40,260 nt of DNA from Rhodopirellula bahusiensis (GTDB lineage Bacteria; Planctomycetota; Planctomycetia; Pirellulales; Pirellulaceae), in the NCBI RefSeq assembly GCF_002727185.1, contig NZ_NIZW01000042.1:1-40260 (forward strand), given 5' to 3'. Numbering within the stretch: the stretch's first letter is position 1; each line of letters starts with the position of its first letter. Under the pieces are notes generated by a model. The model did not search any database, was not told the DNA's origin, and was given only the letters and a program-made list of their open reading frames with translations. This document shows, piece after piece, positions 17,640 to 28,021 of this stretch. The translations under genes were made by a program, and so were the position numbers.

Positions 17640-18731
17640 TCACTTGGAGCGTTCCATTTTAGCCGGTTCTGGAATTGGGATGTCCTTCAATAGCCGCTGA
17701 ATCACAGAATCCGTGTTCATCCCCTCGGCTTGGGCTTGGAAGTTGGTCGCAATGCGGTGCCGCAGCACCGGCAATGCGATTTTTTGAATGTCACCGGGCT
17801 CGACGCTGAACCGGCCGTTCATCGCCGCGATCGCTTTGCCACCGGCGATCAAGTTCTGGCCCGCACGTGGGCCCGCCCCCCAATCGACCAATTCTCGAAC
17901 ATACTCTGGCGCCGATTCATCCGAAGGACGAGTCGCTCGCACCAATTGAGCCGCGTATCGAATGACCAAAGGCCCCGCCGCGATGCTGCTGACCAATTTC
18001 TGGCAATTCAGGATCGCTCGAGCGGATAAAATTTTGTTGACGGTCGCGGATTCGCCTCGCGTCGTCGCGGTCAAAATCTTTTCTTCTTCCTCCGCCGACG
18101 GATAGTCGATTTTGATGTTGAACATGAATCGATCGAGTTGGGCCTCGGGCAGCGGGTACGTGCCCTCTTGCTCAACCGGGTTCTGGGTCGCGATCGTAAA
18201 AAACGGCTCGGGCAATGTGTGAGTCTCTCGCCCGACGGACACCTGACGTTCCTGCATCGCTTCGAGCAACGCCGCTTGTGTCTTCGGCGGCGTTCGGTTG
18301 ATCTCGTCCGCCAGCAAAATATTGGCGAAAATCGGACCTTCGACGAACCGAAAACTTCGCCGCCCCGATTCGTCCTCTTCCATCACCTGTGTCCCGGTGA
18401 TGTCCGATGGCATCAAGTCGGGCGTGAATTGAACCCGTTTGAACGAAACATCCAGAATATTCGCGAGCGTGCTGACCATCAAAGTCTTGGCCAACCCCGG
18501 TACACCCTCGAGTAAACAGTGACCGCGAGTAAAGATGGCCGCTAACAACTGTTCGATCGTGTCCGATTGGCCCACAATGACCTTCGCCAACTCTTCCCGC
18601 ATCTTCTTTTGGTGCTCCGAGAACTCTCGCAACACATCTGCCAAGTTGCGGGGCTTGGACGCATCACCCGAACTCGCATTCCCTGCGGCGGGGTTCATCG
18701 GTGGAGGGGTCGGAACCGAAGGATCAGCCAT
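17640..18731 (-). CDS. MoxR-type AAA+ ATPase
   Basis: A 363-residue AAA+ protein with a proline-rich N-terminus. Walker A is EGVPGLAKT at 75-83, Walker B LLADE at 139-143, followed by the sensor region TIATQNPVEQEGTYPLPEAQLDRF. These are standard MoxR signatures. MoxR proteins act as chaperone-like ATPases, usually beside DUF58 and VWA-domain genes. Here those partners are absent; instead a DUF4159 protein gene is divergent, a combination known from planctomycete operons. The ATG codons of this frame and of the longest divergent frame overlap in one CATG. Confidence 0.93.
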   Translation of the reverse strand: MADPSVPTPPPMNPAAGNASSGDASKPRNLADVLREFSEHQKKMREELAKVIVGQSDTIEQLLAAIFTRGHCLLEGVPGLAKTLMVSTLANILDVSFKRVQFTPDLMPSDITGTQVMEEDESGRRSFRFVEGPIFANILLADEINRTPPKTQAALLEAMQERQVSVGRETHTLPEPFFTIATQNPVEQEGTYPLPEAQLDRFMFNIKIDYPSAEEEEKILTATTRGESATVNKILSARAILNCQKLVSSIAAGPLVIRYAAQLVRATRPSDESAPEYVRELVDWGAGPRAGQNLIAGGKAIAAMNGRFSVEPGDIQKIALPVLRHRIATNFQAQAEGMNTDSVIQRLLKDIPIPEPAKMERSK

Positions 18732-18801
18732 GAATCACAGTCCAAATCGCAATGTTTCGAGTCGCACGGGTTTCCACCGCACGGCTCACGATGACGACGT
18801 C

Positions 18802-21243
18802 ATGGATCCAAACCAATCCGGCCGAAAACTCGCGTGCGGGAGTCTTCGCAGTTTACGCCTTGGGACAAGCAAGCGATATCGGTGTGCCATCATCGCCGTG
18901 CTCTGCACCCTCAGTTTGCTGGCAAACACAGCCCAGCAATGCACCGCGCAAGACAACCGCGGACGCATCGATGCTCCCACGGTTCAGCGTGCGATCGATC
19001 GCGGGGTCGAATACCTTCGCAAGTCACAAACCGACCGGGGAGGTTGGGATGAGTTTCCGGGCCAATCGTGTGGCCTGTCATCGCTTTGCACACTCGCTTG
19101 GCTGAACGCGGGCGTGTCTCGCAACGATCCCGACATGGTCCGAGCCCTCAACTACCTTCGACGGTACGAACCGACGCAGACATACGCCGTCAGTTTGCAA
19201 ACGCTGGTATTCTGCCACGTCGGTGCCTTGGAAGATCTGCCACGAATCCGTCGCAACGTCGCGTGGATGACCGCGAATCAAAAAACCGCCAATTCGAGAA
19301 ACCCGGGTGCGTGGGACTACGGCGACAAAGAAGGTGGCGGCGATCCTTCCAACAGTCAATTCGCGTTGCTGGCTCTCGGGGAAGCGGTCAACCGAGGTGT
19401 CGAAGTGGATCCCGTCGTGTTCCAGCGAGCCCAAGCCTATTGGCGCAATCTACAGTTGCAACGTGGAGGTTGGCCGTACAGGTCAATCGATCCAACCGGC
19501 AGCATGACGTGCGCCGGGATCGGATCGCTGCTGATCGCTCAAGACGCCCTGAGCACGCTCGACACCGACCAAAAAACACTGCGGTGCTGCGATGAACAAA
19601 CCGACGATCCCGCGATTGAAAAAGGCTTTGAGTTCCTCACCCGAATTTTCACCGTCGAGACCAATCCGGGAAGCGCACTGTCGAGCGATTTCTACTACCT
19701 CTACGCCATCGAACGAGTCGGACGGCTGTCGGGCCGCCGTTTGATCGGCGGACACGATTGGTATCGCGAGGGCGCCGAGCATTTGGTGAGTCTGCAAGAT
19801 GCGTTTCGTGGGTTCTGGATCGGTTCAGGTCCCGCTGAAAGCAAACGCGATGTCGCCACATCGTTTGCATTGCTGTTTCTCTCCAAAGGAAAACGACAAG
19901 TCGTTGTCGGGCAACTCGACCATCCATCGCTTCGAACGCTCGGTGCGAACAACACTGCGTCACTTCCGTTTTCAACTTCACTGAAGCAATTGGTTCGACA
20001 CGTCGAACGTGATTGGTCGCAAGAGTTGACTTGGCAAACGATTCAGGCGGAAGGTGCAACCGTCGCGGATCTGCTGCGAGTTCCCGTGATCGTGATTCGC
20101 GGTTCGCAACGAATTCAATTCAGCAACGAACTGGTCGATACGCTGAAGCAATACATCGATCAGGGTGGAACGATCTTGTTCGATGCTATCGGCGGAGACG
20201 GGTGCGGTGACGCGTCTGGTTTTCAAGCCAGCGTGATCGACCTGAGCCAGCGATGGTTTCCCGCCAGCCAACTCGAACGTCTGCCACCGTCCCATCCGGT
20301 TTGGTTCGCCGAGCGTCCGGTTGATCCCACCGCGATCGGCCCGGATTTCTGGGTTTATGGTGTGGGTGCTTGCTGCCGAACCCCGGTGTTCTATTCACCT
20401 CGTAGTTTGTCTTGCCGATGGAAACACGGTGGACCGCTTCTTCGCAACGGCGACATGCCGGCCGCCCTTCGGCCTCAAATTGAAGCGGGGATTTCGATCG
20501 GCGAGAATATCATTGCGTACGCGACCGGCCGCGAACTGAAGAACAAGCTAGACGCGGCATCGATCGTGGATGGTTCGACCGCACCTCCGCCGACACGCGG
20601 AGCCATCCCGATCGCAGTCGGTGCCCTTGGGGCTGGTGAAAAACAAGTTCTTCGAGCCCTCCCCAACGCAGCCACGCTGATCCGCGAAAAGTTGGCGATC
20701 GAAGTCATCGCGGTGAACGATCCGATTGACCTGACCGAGGAATCGTTGGCCCGCGTTGGCGTGCTGTATCTGCACGGTCAAACCGCGGTCGACCTGAAAC
20801 CATCCGAAAAAGATGCCCTGCGAGCGTTCGCCTCGCGAGGCGGTATCATCATCGCCAGCCCCATTTGCGGCAGCGAAGCATTCGGCACATCCATCCGCTC
20901 TCAACTCGCCGATCTGTTCTCAGGCGAGTCATTCGAGCCCATGGCGAAGGAACATCCTGCCTGGACAACTCGCTACGGCGGCTATGACTTGAGCGATGTC
21001 ACCGTCCGACGTTCCAACCAAACTGGCGAGCGTCAAAAGAATCAAACGCTCAAAATCAGTCGCGTGCGATCGACGCCGATTGTCGATTTGCTGCAAGTCG
21101 ACGATCAAGCGGCGGTGTATTACTCACCGCTCGATCTCAGCTGTGCACTCGAGTCACAAAACTCGGTGCAATGCCCGGGCTACAACACCACCGACGCCGC
21201 CCGAATCTTGGCCGGATTGATTCTCTACTCGCTCAACCGCTGA
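18802..21243 (+). CDS. Exported alpha-toroid (prenyltransferase-like) plus DUF4159 protein
   Basis: The ATG at 18802 is chosen over earlier ones because it leads into a signal peptide (CAIIAVLCTLSLLANTAQQ) and leaves a 70-base divergent promoter gap to moxR. The product has about 813 residues. After the signal, residues about 55-370 form a squalene-cyclase/prenyltransferase-like alpha toroid (YLRKSQTDRGGWDE, QLQRGGWPYRSIDPTGSMTC). DUF4159 follows, with the FDAIGGDG segment and HPVWF, and a similar Rossmann-like segment appears again near the C-terminus (RGGIIIASPICGSEAF, EHPAWTTRYGGYDL), suggesting a duplication. The toroid lacks an obvious cyclase DxDD motif, so it is probably a binding scaffold. 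Confidence 0.88.
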   Translation: MDPNQSGRKLACGSLRSLRLGTSKRYRCAIIAVLCTLSLLANTAQQCTAQDNRGRIDAPTVQRAIDRGVEYLRKSQTDRGGWDEFPGQSCGLSSLCTLAWLNAGVSRNDPDMVRALNYLRRYEPTQTYAVSLQTLVFCHVGALEDLPRIRRNVAWMTANQKTANSRNPGAWDYGDKEGGGDPSNSQFALLALGEAVNRGVEVDPVVFQRAQAYWRNLQLQRGGWPYRSIDPTGSMTCAGIGSLLIAQDALSTLDTDQKTLRCCDEQTDDPAIEKGFEFLTRIFTVETNPGSALSSDFYYLYAIERVGRLSGRRLIGGHDWYREGAEHLVSLQDAFRGFWIGSGPAESKRDVATSFALLFLSKGKRQVVVGQLDHPSLRTLGANNTASLPFSTSLKQLVRHVERDWSQELTWQTIQAEGATVADLLRVPVIVIRGSQRIQFSNELVDTLKQYIDQGGTILFDAIGGDGCGDASGFQASVIDLSQRWFPASQLERLPPSHPVWFAERPVDPTAIGPDFWVYGVGACCRTPVFYSPRSLSCRWKHGGPLLRNGDMPAALRPQIEAGISIGENIIAYATGRELKNKLDAASIVDGSTAPPPTRGAIPIAVGALGAGEKQVLRALPNAATLIREKLAIEVIAVNDPIDLTEESLARVGVLYLHGQTAVDLKPSEKDALRAFASRGGIIIASPICGSEAFGTSIRSQLADLFSGESFEPMAKEHPAWTTRYGGYDLSDVTVRRSNQTGERQKNQTLKISRVRSTPIVDLLQVDDQAAVYYSPLDLSCALESQNSVQCPGYNTTDAARILAGLILYSLNR

Positions 21244-21280
21244 GACGACTCAACGAGCCTCAAGAGTTCGATGCGTCTCA
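21241..21280. terminator. Candidate bidirectional terminator between convergent genes
   Basis: TGAGACG at 21241-21247 pairs with CGTCTCA at 21274-21280, with an inner ACTC/GAGT pair at 21248-21251 and 21264-21267. The arms include the stop codons of both converging genes. No T-run follows, so intrinsic termination is uncertain. Confidence 0.3.
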
Positions 21281-23128
21281 GGAATGCAGCCGAGCGAAAT
21301 CGCGAACATCTTCTTCGATCGCACGCAAGCGATCAGACAACTTGATGTCCGCGTCTCTCGCGTCCTGCGACTCGGCGGCTTCCAAGCGAGTGAAGACGTA
21401 GAACTTCACCTTGGGTTCGGTGCCACTGGGACGGACAGCGACGTAGTTGCCGGACATTTCCAGGTCCATGATGACCAGGTTTCCACTTGGGCCTTCCAAC
21501 GGCGATGTGGAACCGTCGGCAACGTTCAAGATGGTTGCACTGCCGTAGTCACGCACTTGGGCAACCGCGATTCCGCCGAGCGACTTTGGTGGTTCTGCGC
21601 GGAAAGCTTTCATCAAGCTCTGCATCGCGGCCATCCCTTCGCTGCCTTCCATGAAAACGTTGATCAGATTTTCACGGTGCATGCCATGCTTGCGGTACAA
21701 GTCAGCCATGTACTCGTGCATCGACTTGCCCTCGGCTTTCAACTTCGCCGCCAGCTCACCCATCAACATGCAAGCGACCGCGCCGTCTTTGTCTCGAGCG
21801 TAAGTGCCAACGAGATAACCATGCGACTCTTCGCAACCGTAGACGAAATCTTCGGGGCCTTCGCGATCCATCGCCTCGGCGATGTACTTGTACCCGACCA
21901 ACAAATCACCGACGCAGCGTGCCCCGTGCGACTCAGCGATGCGGCGTACTAATTCGGTGGTGACCAAAGTCTTGATGACGTAAGAACGATCGGTCAGCTT
22001 GCCCGACTTCACCGTTTGCTCCAGCACGTAGTCGGCCAACAACGCAGCAATTTGGTTGCCTGTGAAGGTTCCCCATTCGCCACTGGAATCGGTGGTCAAC
22101 GGAGCAGCCACTCCCAAACGATCGCAGTCGGGATCGGTTGCGAGAACCAGGTCGTACCCACCGGCACGAGCCGTTTCGATGGGAGCTTCGAAGACGGCTG
22201 AGTTTTCAGGGTTGGACACATGCCCGGGAACGTTCGGAAAGTCACCACTCTTTTCGCGATGACCTTCGTAGACATCAAGTTGAGTGAAGCCGTCTCGCCG
22301 CATCAACGGAATGACGGCTTCTTCGCCGACGCCGTGCAGTGGAGAGTAAAGGATTTTGACATCCCGTGAACCTTCAAAAGCACACTGTGACGCGGCGTCA
22401 ATGAAGGCCGCATCGATCTGTTCTGTGACGACTTCGATGCGTCCGTCGGCCATCGCTTCCGCGAAAGGAGTCGCACGAATTTCTTGGCAGCTCATCACGC
22501 CGTCGATGATCGCTTTGTCGTGTGGTGGCAAAACTTGACCGCCCGTTGACCAGTACACCTTCACCGCGTTGTCGCTTGGCGGGTTGTGGCTGGCCGTCAC
22601 CATGATGCCGCAATCGCAATTCAAATGACGCACTGCGAACGACAACTGAGGCGTCGCTCGGTAATCGTCCAGCAAATAAACCTTGAACCCGGCCGCGACC
22701 ATGATGCCGGCACAGAGCTCGGTAAAGTGACGAGATTTGTGCCGCGTGTCGTAAGCGATCGCACACGACAGTTGCTTGGCACCGCCGTGGTATTGAACGA
22801 CGTAGTCGGCCAGTCCTTGAGCGCTCTCACCGATCGTTCGGTCGTTGATTGCGTTCGATCCAATTTCGTACATCCGACCGCGGCGTCCACCGGTGCCGAA
22901 CGGAATGATCGTCCAGAAAACGTCGTCCAGCTTTTGCCACATGCCGTCGGCGATGTGTTGCAGCGTTTGGTCGCGGTAGTTGCGATATCGATCTTCGGTC
23001 AACCAAGATCGAATGTTTTCCACGGCTCCGGCGGTCAGCTTCTTTTCTTGGCAAGCTTGATCGATCGCGGCCAAGGCTTCGTCGACGGACAGGGAAGGGG
23101 ACGAAGCAGGGTTGGAACCAGATGTCAT
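21278..23128 (-). CDS. Phosphoglucomutase / phosphomannomutase
   Basis: A 616-residue alpha-D-phosphohexomutase. The active-site phosphoserine loop is TASHNPPSDN (S180), the metal-binding loop DPDCDR is at 332-337, the sugar-binding CEESHGYLVGTYARDKDG follows near 430, and the phosphate-binding RPSGTEPKVKFY lies near the C-terminus. The length and the N-terminal helical extension fit the PGM2/PgcA type that interconverts glucose or mannose 1- and 6-phosphates. It is a single gene with about 170 bases upstream to CorA. The exact sugar specificity cannot be read from sequence. Confidence 0.93.
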   Translation of the reverse strand: MTSGSNPASSPSLSVDEALAAIDQACQEKKLTAGAVENIRSWLTEDRYRNYRDQTLQHIADGMWQKLDDVFWTIIPFGTGGRRGRMYEIGSNAINDRTIGESAQGLADYVVQYHGGAKQLSCAIAYDTRHKSRHFTELCAGIMVAAGFKVYLLDDYRATPQLSFAVRHLNCDCGIMVTASHNPPSDNAVKVYWSTGGQVLPPHDKAIIDGVMSCQEIRATPFAEAMADGRIEVVTEQIDAAFIDAASQCAFEGSRDVKILYSPLHGVGEEAVIPLMRRDGFTQLDVYEGHREKSGDFPNVPGHVSNPENSAVFEAPIETARAGGYDLVLATDPDCDRLGVAAPLTTDSSGEWGTFTGNQIAALLADYVLEQTVKSGKLTDRSYVIKTLVTTELVRRIAESHGARCVGDLLVGYKYIAEAMDREGPEDFVYGCEESHGYLVGTYARDKDGAVACMLMGELAAKLKAEGKSMHEYMADLYRKHGMHRENLINVFMEGSEGMAAMQSLMKAFRAEPPKSLGGIAVAQVRDYGSATILNVADGSTSPLEGPSGNLVIMDLEMSGNYVAVRPSGTEPKVKFYVFTRLEAAESQDARDADIKLSDRLRAIEEDVRDFARLHS

Positions 23129-23298
23129 GATGAGATCGCACCGGGGATAACGGGGAGACAGGTCGAGTCAGTGGGCCCAGATTCTACGCCCCGACGGACC
23201 GTCTCACCACCTAACGTCCAAACGTTCCGGAGACGCGAATTCCGTACTATTTCGCGTGCAATCGGTGACGCCTGGGTCACTCGATCAACCCGACTTCG

Positions 23299-24477
23299 CT
23301 AGCTCAACCAACCCTTGCGGTACAAGAAGTACAGCAGACTCAATGCCAGAACCATCATCACTGAAAGAGCGAACGGGTAGCCAAAACTCCATTCCAGTTC
23401 GGGCATGTTCAATGGCGATGCCTTCTGATCAAAGTTCATCCCATAGATCCCAGCGACGAAACTCATCGGGATGAACAGTGTCGCGATGATCGTTAACACT
23501 TTCATCACATCATTATTTTTTTGCCCGAGCAAAGCGAAATACAACTCCCGTAATTCGCCGCAGGTCTCGCGGTCGGTGTCCGCGGCTTCCATCAACTGCC
23601 CAATGTGGTCCTGGCAATCGCGAAGATACAAACGGGTGTCGTCACCGAGAATGCTTTCACCTTCCCTCAACAAAAGCCGAAGTGCGTCACGGTGTTGCTG
23701 GACCGTTTTGCGAATCGACAGAAGATCCGCACGGATGTGGTGCAGATGCATTGGCAAGTTGTCGTTGTCTTTGTCCTGCAACAACTCAGCCATTTCGGAC
23801 AGATGACGCTCGTAGCGTTCGATGACCGGAAAATAGCCGTCAATGATTGCGTCGATGATCGCATAAACCAAATAGTCTGCCCCGCGGTCTCGGATGCGTC
23901 CCCTCGCCCGGGAGATTCGGTCGCGGACAGGATCGAGGCAATCGCCGACGTGTTCTTGGATTGTGATGACGGTGTTGCCGACCAGGAACATGCTGACTTG
24001 TTCGGTTCGGAAACCATCGTCGCCGACCGGCATGCGGGCGATGAAGAACAATGTCTCGCCATAGCGTTCCAGCTTGGCATGCTGATCCATTTGGACCACG
24101 TCTTCCAAAGCCAACGGGTGCAAACCGAATCGTTGCCCAAGCGAGCGAAGCACTTCCATGTCACGGATGCCGTGCAGATCGATCCAGGTCACCACATTTG
24201 GATCGGCGGTGTCAACACTTTCGATCGAGTCGACCACTTCGTTCCGGTGCGTCCGTCCGTCGTACTGGATCACGCGAATGTGACTGGGGACGGCGTCCTT
24301 TTTTTTCGTCGAAACATCGCTCGACAAATCGCCGGGGACGTTTCCAATCTTGGACCGCGAACGTGCCCAGCGAGGCCGGTGCACGCGAAGATGCAGCGGC
24401 AGTTTGCCGGGCAATGCACCCATCGCAAGCAGAAAGTCTCGTTTACGCGGCGTTGATTTGTCCGTCTTCGCTGACAT
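23299..24477 (-). CDS. corA: CorA-type magnesium/cobalt transporter
   Basis: A protein of about 392 residues. The long cytoplasmic N-terminal domain contains WIDLHGIRDMEVLRSLG and FGLHPLALEDVVQMDQH, which are typical of CorA. The C-terminus carries two membrane helices with the hallmark YGMNF between them (TLFIPMSFVAGIYGMNFDQ), and ends in a short positive tail FLYRKGWLS. The start chosen at 24477 (MSAKTDKST) overlaps the end of the SMC gene by 35 bases; ATG 24423 would avoid overlap. It mediates Mg2+ uptake as a pentamer in the inner membrane. Confidence 0.92.
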   Translation of the reverse strand: MSAKTDKSTPRKRDFLLAMGALPGKLPLHLRVHRPRWARSRSKIGNVPGDLSSDVSTKKKDAVPSHIRVIQYDGRTHRNEVVDSIESVDTADPNVVTWIDLHGIRDMEVLRSLGQRFGLHPLALEDVVQMDQHAKLERYGETLFFIARMPVGDDGFRTEQVSMFLVGNTVITIQEHVGDCLDPVRDRISRARGRIRDRGADYLVYAIIDAIIDGYFPVIERYERHLSEMAELLQDKDNDNLPMHLHHIRADLLSIRKTVQQHRDALRLLLREGESILGDDTRLYLRDCQDHIGQLMEAADTDRETCGELRELYFALLGQKNNDVMKVLTIIATLFIPMSFVAGIYGMNFDQKASPLNMPELEWSFGYPFALSVMMVLALSLLYFLYRKGWLS

Positions 24478-27400
24478 CTTCAAACCGGATCGAGACTTGT
24501 TTGCTGACCCCGGACTCTTGCATCGTGACACCGTACAACGTTGTCGCCGCGGTCATCGTTTTTTTGCTGTGCGTCACAACAATGAACTTGGACTGATCCA
24601 AGAACTCCGTCAACACGGTCACGAATCGGCCGATGTTGGCTTCGTCAAACGGGGCGTCCACTTCGTCCAGCACGCAGAACGGGCTGGGGCGATACTGGAA
24701 GATCGACATCAACAACGCAACCGCCGTCAACGCTTTTTCACCACCCGACAACAACGAGTTGCTGAAACTTGGCTTTCCAGGCGGCGTGGCAACGATCTCG
24801 ACACCGGCTTCCAACGGATCGTCGGACTCTTCCAATATCAAATCGGCGTGACCACCGCCAAACGATTTTCGATACAGCTTTTGGAAGTTGATTCGGATGG
24901 CTTCGAGCGTGTCCAAGAACAACCGCCGCGAATCCGCGTTGATGCGAGCGATCACGCGCTGAAGCGAGTCTTTCGCAGCGGTCAAGTCTTGATACTGACC
25001 GTGCAGTTCGTCGTAGCGAACCTGAAGCTCGTTGAGTTCCTCCAAAGCTTCCATGTTGACCGAGCCAACATTTTGCACCTGGCCCCGAAGCTGGCTGATC
25101 TCTTGATCGACCGAAGACCGGTCTTCGATTTCGGCCAATTCTTCAGGAGGCTCGTCGTTTCGGAGGTCGATCTGGTAATCCTCGGCGATCCGATCCGCCA
25201 GCGTGGCTTGCTTAAGTTCCGCAGCATCGCGAGCCGAACTGATTGTCGCGACGGTTTCGGTCGCTTTGGCAACGGCTTTGATAGCCGCTTGCGATTCGGA
25301 TTGGACGCGGCGTGTTGCTTCGCGTTCCTGGTTGGCTTCGGCTGCCAGAATCTGGAGTTTTGAATCAGCCGCTTCCATCGCGATCATCAATTCCGCCAAC
25401 CGATTGTCCGCGTCCAAGATTCTCGTTTCGATCTCGGTGATCCGTTCTCGCGTTCGAGTCATCGCGTCGCGAACTTCTTGGTTGGCCGCTTCCCGCTGAC
25501 TTTGATCGCGACGAGCCACATCGGCGGCGATGGTCAACGATTCGACTCGCTGTTCGCTGCGAGCCGCCTCAACCGAGATGCTCATCGCTTCGGATTGCAC
25601 CTCGCGAAGCTGCTCCGAAGCCACCGTCAATTGTTGATCGACTTCGCTTCGCTGAGTTTCCAGCGTCTCAATTTCTTGCTTGCCATCCTGGATCGAACGG
25701 GCCAGCTCACCGTCTTGCTGCTCAGCCGTCGCGAGCAACTCAGTGTGCGACGCCGAAGATCGTTTCAGTTCGTCGACGGTTGCCTGACGAGCGGACAAAC
25801 GCTCGGCGACGTGATGCAATTTCGCTTCGGCAGCCGCGTGTTCCGTGATCCAGTTCCGCATGGCCTGTTCATGACGACCAAGCTCCGCGGCTTCGCTATC
25901 GACGACTCCCGTCAGACGGCCAACTTCTTTTTCGGCTTCGGCAATTTGATAGCTGTAGTGCTGCATCTCGGACTTTGCCGCCGCCAGCTCACTACGACGG
26001 CTGACCAAACCGGTTTCACCACCGGGAGGCCCCACCACACTGGATCCATCGTTGTCCAGCAAGTCACCCGACGCGGTCACGAAACGCAAACCGGCCGAAG
26101 ACAGCTTTCGCAATCCGATCGCGGTGGCCAACGTGTCGACCAACCAAGTGTTGCCGAGCAGGTGACGAACCAGCGGTTCCAGTTCGACCTCGCAATCAAT
26201 CATTTTGTCAGCGCGACCAATCACGCCGGCCAAACCGTCCAAACGGATCTTGTCACCGGGCCGTCGGTTGGGCAGCTCATCCAGTCGGATGATCCCGACT
26301 CGCGTGCCAATCTTGATCTCACCGCGACTGATCGCATCGCTGACTGAGCCACCGCGGACGATGACGTATTGGCTGCGAGGCCCAAGTGCCGCATCGATCA
26401 GCGGAGCGACTTGCCGATCGACCACGAAACAATCCGCGACGATTCCGACCAGATCTTTTTTCAGTTGAGCGTTGCTCATCCGCAGCACTTCGCGAACGCC
26501 GCCGCTGACACCTTCTTGTTTTTGCTGAAGCTCTTCCAGCACGCGAGCCCGCTCGGTGATCCCCTGCAACCGAATCTTCAGTGATCCAATTTCTTCGCGG
26601 CGTCGCTCCAGCACTCGGCGAGTCTCGCAAACTTTCGCGTCCGCGATTTCGACTTCGCGTTGCGCTTCGGTGATTCGTTTTTCCAGCTCCGAAACATTGC
26701 GAGCGACTTGGTCGTGGTCGTGCTGAGCAGTCTTCAACCCTTCGTCGGCCGTCACCAAATTTCGTGCGATCTCCTCGAGAGCCCGCGTAGCCTCTCGCAT
26801 TTGTTGAGCCACCCGCCCTCGGTTGGCTTCGTGCTCGGCAACCCGGCGCACCGCAGCCAAGTGATCACGTTGCAAATCATCACGAGTCGTTTCGATCCGA
26901 TGAACGGTCGCCTGTTCCGCATCGCGTTTGGTGGCGATCGATTCTTTCTTCTGCTGGACTTCCGCCAACTCGGACTCAGCGACTTCCAACGCCGCGATTG
27001 TCTTTCGCAAATCAGCGACGGCCGATCCAGCTTCGGTTCGCATCGCTCGCAATCGCCGATAGTGACCGATCAACGTGCGCCGTTGCTCGACCAAAGTCGT
27101 CTGATCCGATTCGCGACGACCACCGATGCGAGCGATCTCGCCGGACAACTCGCTGCGGCTTTGTTCCGCTTCGCGAGCTGCTTCGGCGATCGTTTGCAAT
27201 TGCATCTCGGCAGCTTGCCGTTGCTCTTCCAACGATTCACGTAGAGCGTCCGCTTCGCCGTGTTGTCGTTGAGCAGTTTCCAGTTGCGAAGTGGCTTCGT
27301 TCAGTTCAGACGACAGAGTCATCCAATCGGTCCAAGCGACGACCGTCCGAAGTTCCTTCAATCGGTCACTGGCTTGGCGATAGCGTTCTGCTTTCCCGGC

Positions 27401-28021
27401 TTGGCTCTTCAGCGTTTTCAATCGCGTGGCGACTTCGTCAACGATGTCACCCAAACGCGTCAGGTTCGTTTGCACGCGTTCCAGTCGCCGCTCGGCTTCC
27501 ACCTTCTTGGCTTTGAAACGACTGATCCCCGCGGCTTCTTCAAAGATGGCCCGTCGATCTTTCGCGTTGGCTTGCAACATTCGATCGACTTTGCCCTGCT
27601 CGATCAAACTGTAAGCATCGATCCCAATGCCCGTTCCGCGGATCAGAGCTTTGACGTCCTTCAGACGGACGGCCTGTTGGTTGATCAGGTACTCGCCTTC
27701 GCCGCTTCGATAAACTCGCCGAGTCACGTGGACCTCGGGAGCATCCACCGGCATCTGACCACCGGTGTTGTCGAAGATGATCGTCGCCTCCGCGGCGCCC
27801 GCGGGACCGCGAGTTTGTGACCCTTTGAAGATCACATCCGACATGTCCTTCCCGCGAAGACTCTTGGCACTTTGACTGCCCAAGACCCATTTCATCGCAT
27901 CGACAATGTTCGACTTCCCGGAACCGTTTGGCCCCACGACAACCGTGATGCCATCGGGGAAATCAAACCGCGTGCGATCAGCGAAGCTCTTGAAACCGGC
28001 CAGCTCGAGTGCTTTGAGCAT
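24443..28021 (-). CDS. smc: Chromosome segregation ATPase SMC
   Basis: The ATG at 28021 (MLKALELAGFKSF) is the conserved SMC start, though the frame is open to 28093. The 1192-residue protein has the N-terminal ATPase head with Walker A GPNGSGKS at 30-37, two long coiled coils rich in Glu, Arg and Ala, and a hinge near residues 500-680 (GVSGGVREVLRMSN to RRPGDKIRLDGLAGVIG). The C-terminal head has the signature LLSGGEK at 1090-1096 and Walker B CVLDEVDAPFD. The length is normal for bacterial SMC. It compacts and segregates the chromosome with ScpA/ScpB, which are not in this window. Confidence 0.96.
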   Translation of the reverse strand: MLKALELAGFKSFADRTRFDFPDGITVVVGPNGSGKSNIVDAMKWVLGSQSAKSLRGKDMSDVIFKGSQTRGPAGAAEATIIFDNTGGQMPVDAPEVHVTRRVYRSGEGEYLINQQAVRLKDVKALIRGTGIGIDAYSLIEQGKVDRMLQANAKDRRAIFEEAAGISRFKAKKVEAERRLERVQTNLTRLGDIVDEVATRLKTLKSQAGKAERYRQASDRLKELRTVVAWTDWMTLSSELNEATSQLETAQRQHGEADALRESLEEQRQAAEMQLQTIAEAAREAEQSRSELSGEIARIGGRRESDQTTLVEQRRTLIGHYRRLRAMRTEAGSAVADLRKTIAALEVAESELAEVQQKKESIATKRDAEQATVHRIETTRDDLQRDHLAAVRRVAEHEANRGRVAQQMREATRALEEIARNLVTADEGLKTAQHDHDQVARNVSELEKRITEAQREVEIADAKVCETRRVLERRREEIGSLKIRLQGITERARVLEELQQKQEGVSGGVREVLRMSNAQLKKDLVGIVADCFVVDRQVAPLIDAALGPRSQYVIVRGGSVSDAISRGEIKIGTRVGIIRLDELPNRRPGDKIRLDGLAGVIGRADKMIDCEVELEPLVRHLLGNTWLVDTLATAIGLRKLSSAGLRFVTASGDLLDNDGSSVVGPPGGETGLVSRRSELAAAKSEMQHYSYQIAEAEKEVGRLTGVVDSEAAELGRHEQAMRNWITEHAAAEAKLHHVAERLSARQATVDELKRSSASHTELLATAEQQDGELARSIQDGKQEIETLETQRSEVDQQLTVASEQLREVQSEAMSISVEAARSEQRVESLTIAADVARRDQSQREAANQEVRDAMTRTRERITEIETRILDADNRLAELMIAMEAADSKLQILAAEANQEREATRRVQSESQAAIKAVAKATETVATISSARDAAELKQATLADRIAEDYQIDLRNDEPPEELAEIEDRSSVDQEISQLRGQVQNVGSVNMEALEELNELQVRYDELHGQYQDLTAAKDSLQRVIARINADSRRLFLDTLEAIRINFQKLYRKSFGGGHADLILEESDDPLEAGVEIVATPPGKPSFSNSLLSGGEKALTAVALLMSIFQYRPSPFCVLDEVDAPFDEANIGRFVTVLTEFLDQSKFIVVTHSKKTMTAATTLYGVTMQESGVSKQVSIRFEDVSEDGQINAA

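Noticed and set aside
18535..18801. The N-terminal extension of the DUF4159 gene
   Set aside because: It overlaps moxR, lacks a signal peptide at its start, and the ATG at 18802 leads directly into one.
24350..27820. Long frames antisense to the SMC gene
   Set aside because: They are shadows of the GC-rich SMC coding sequence and show no protein family pattern.
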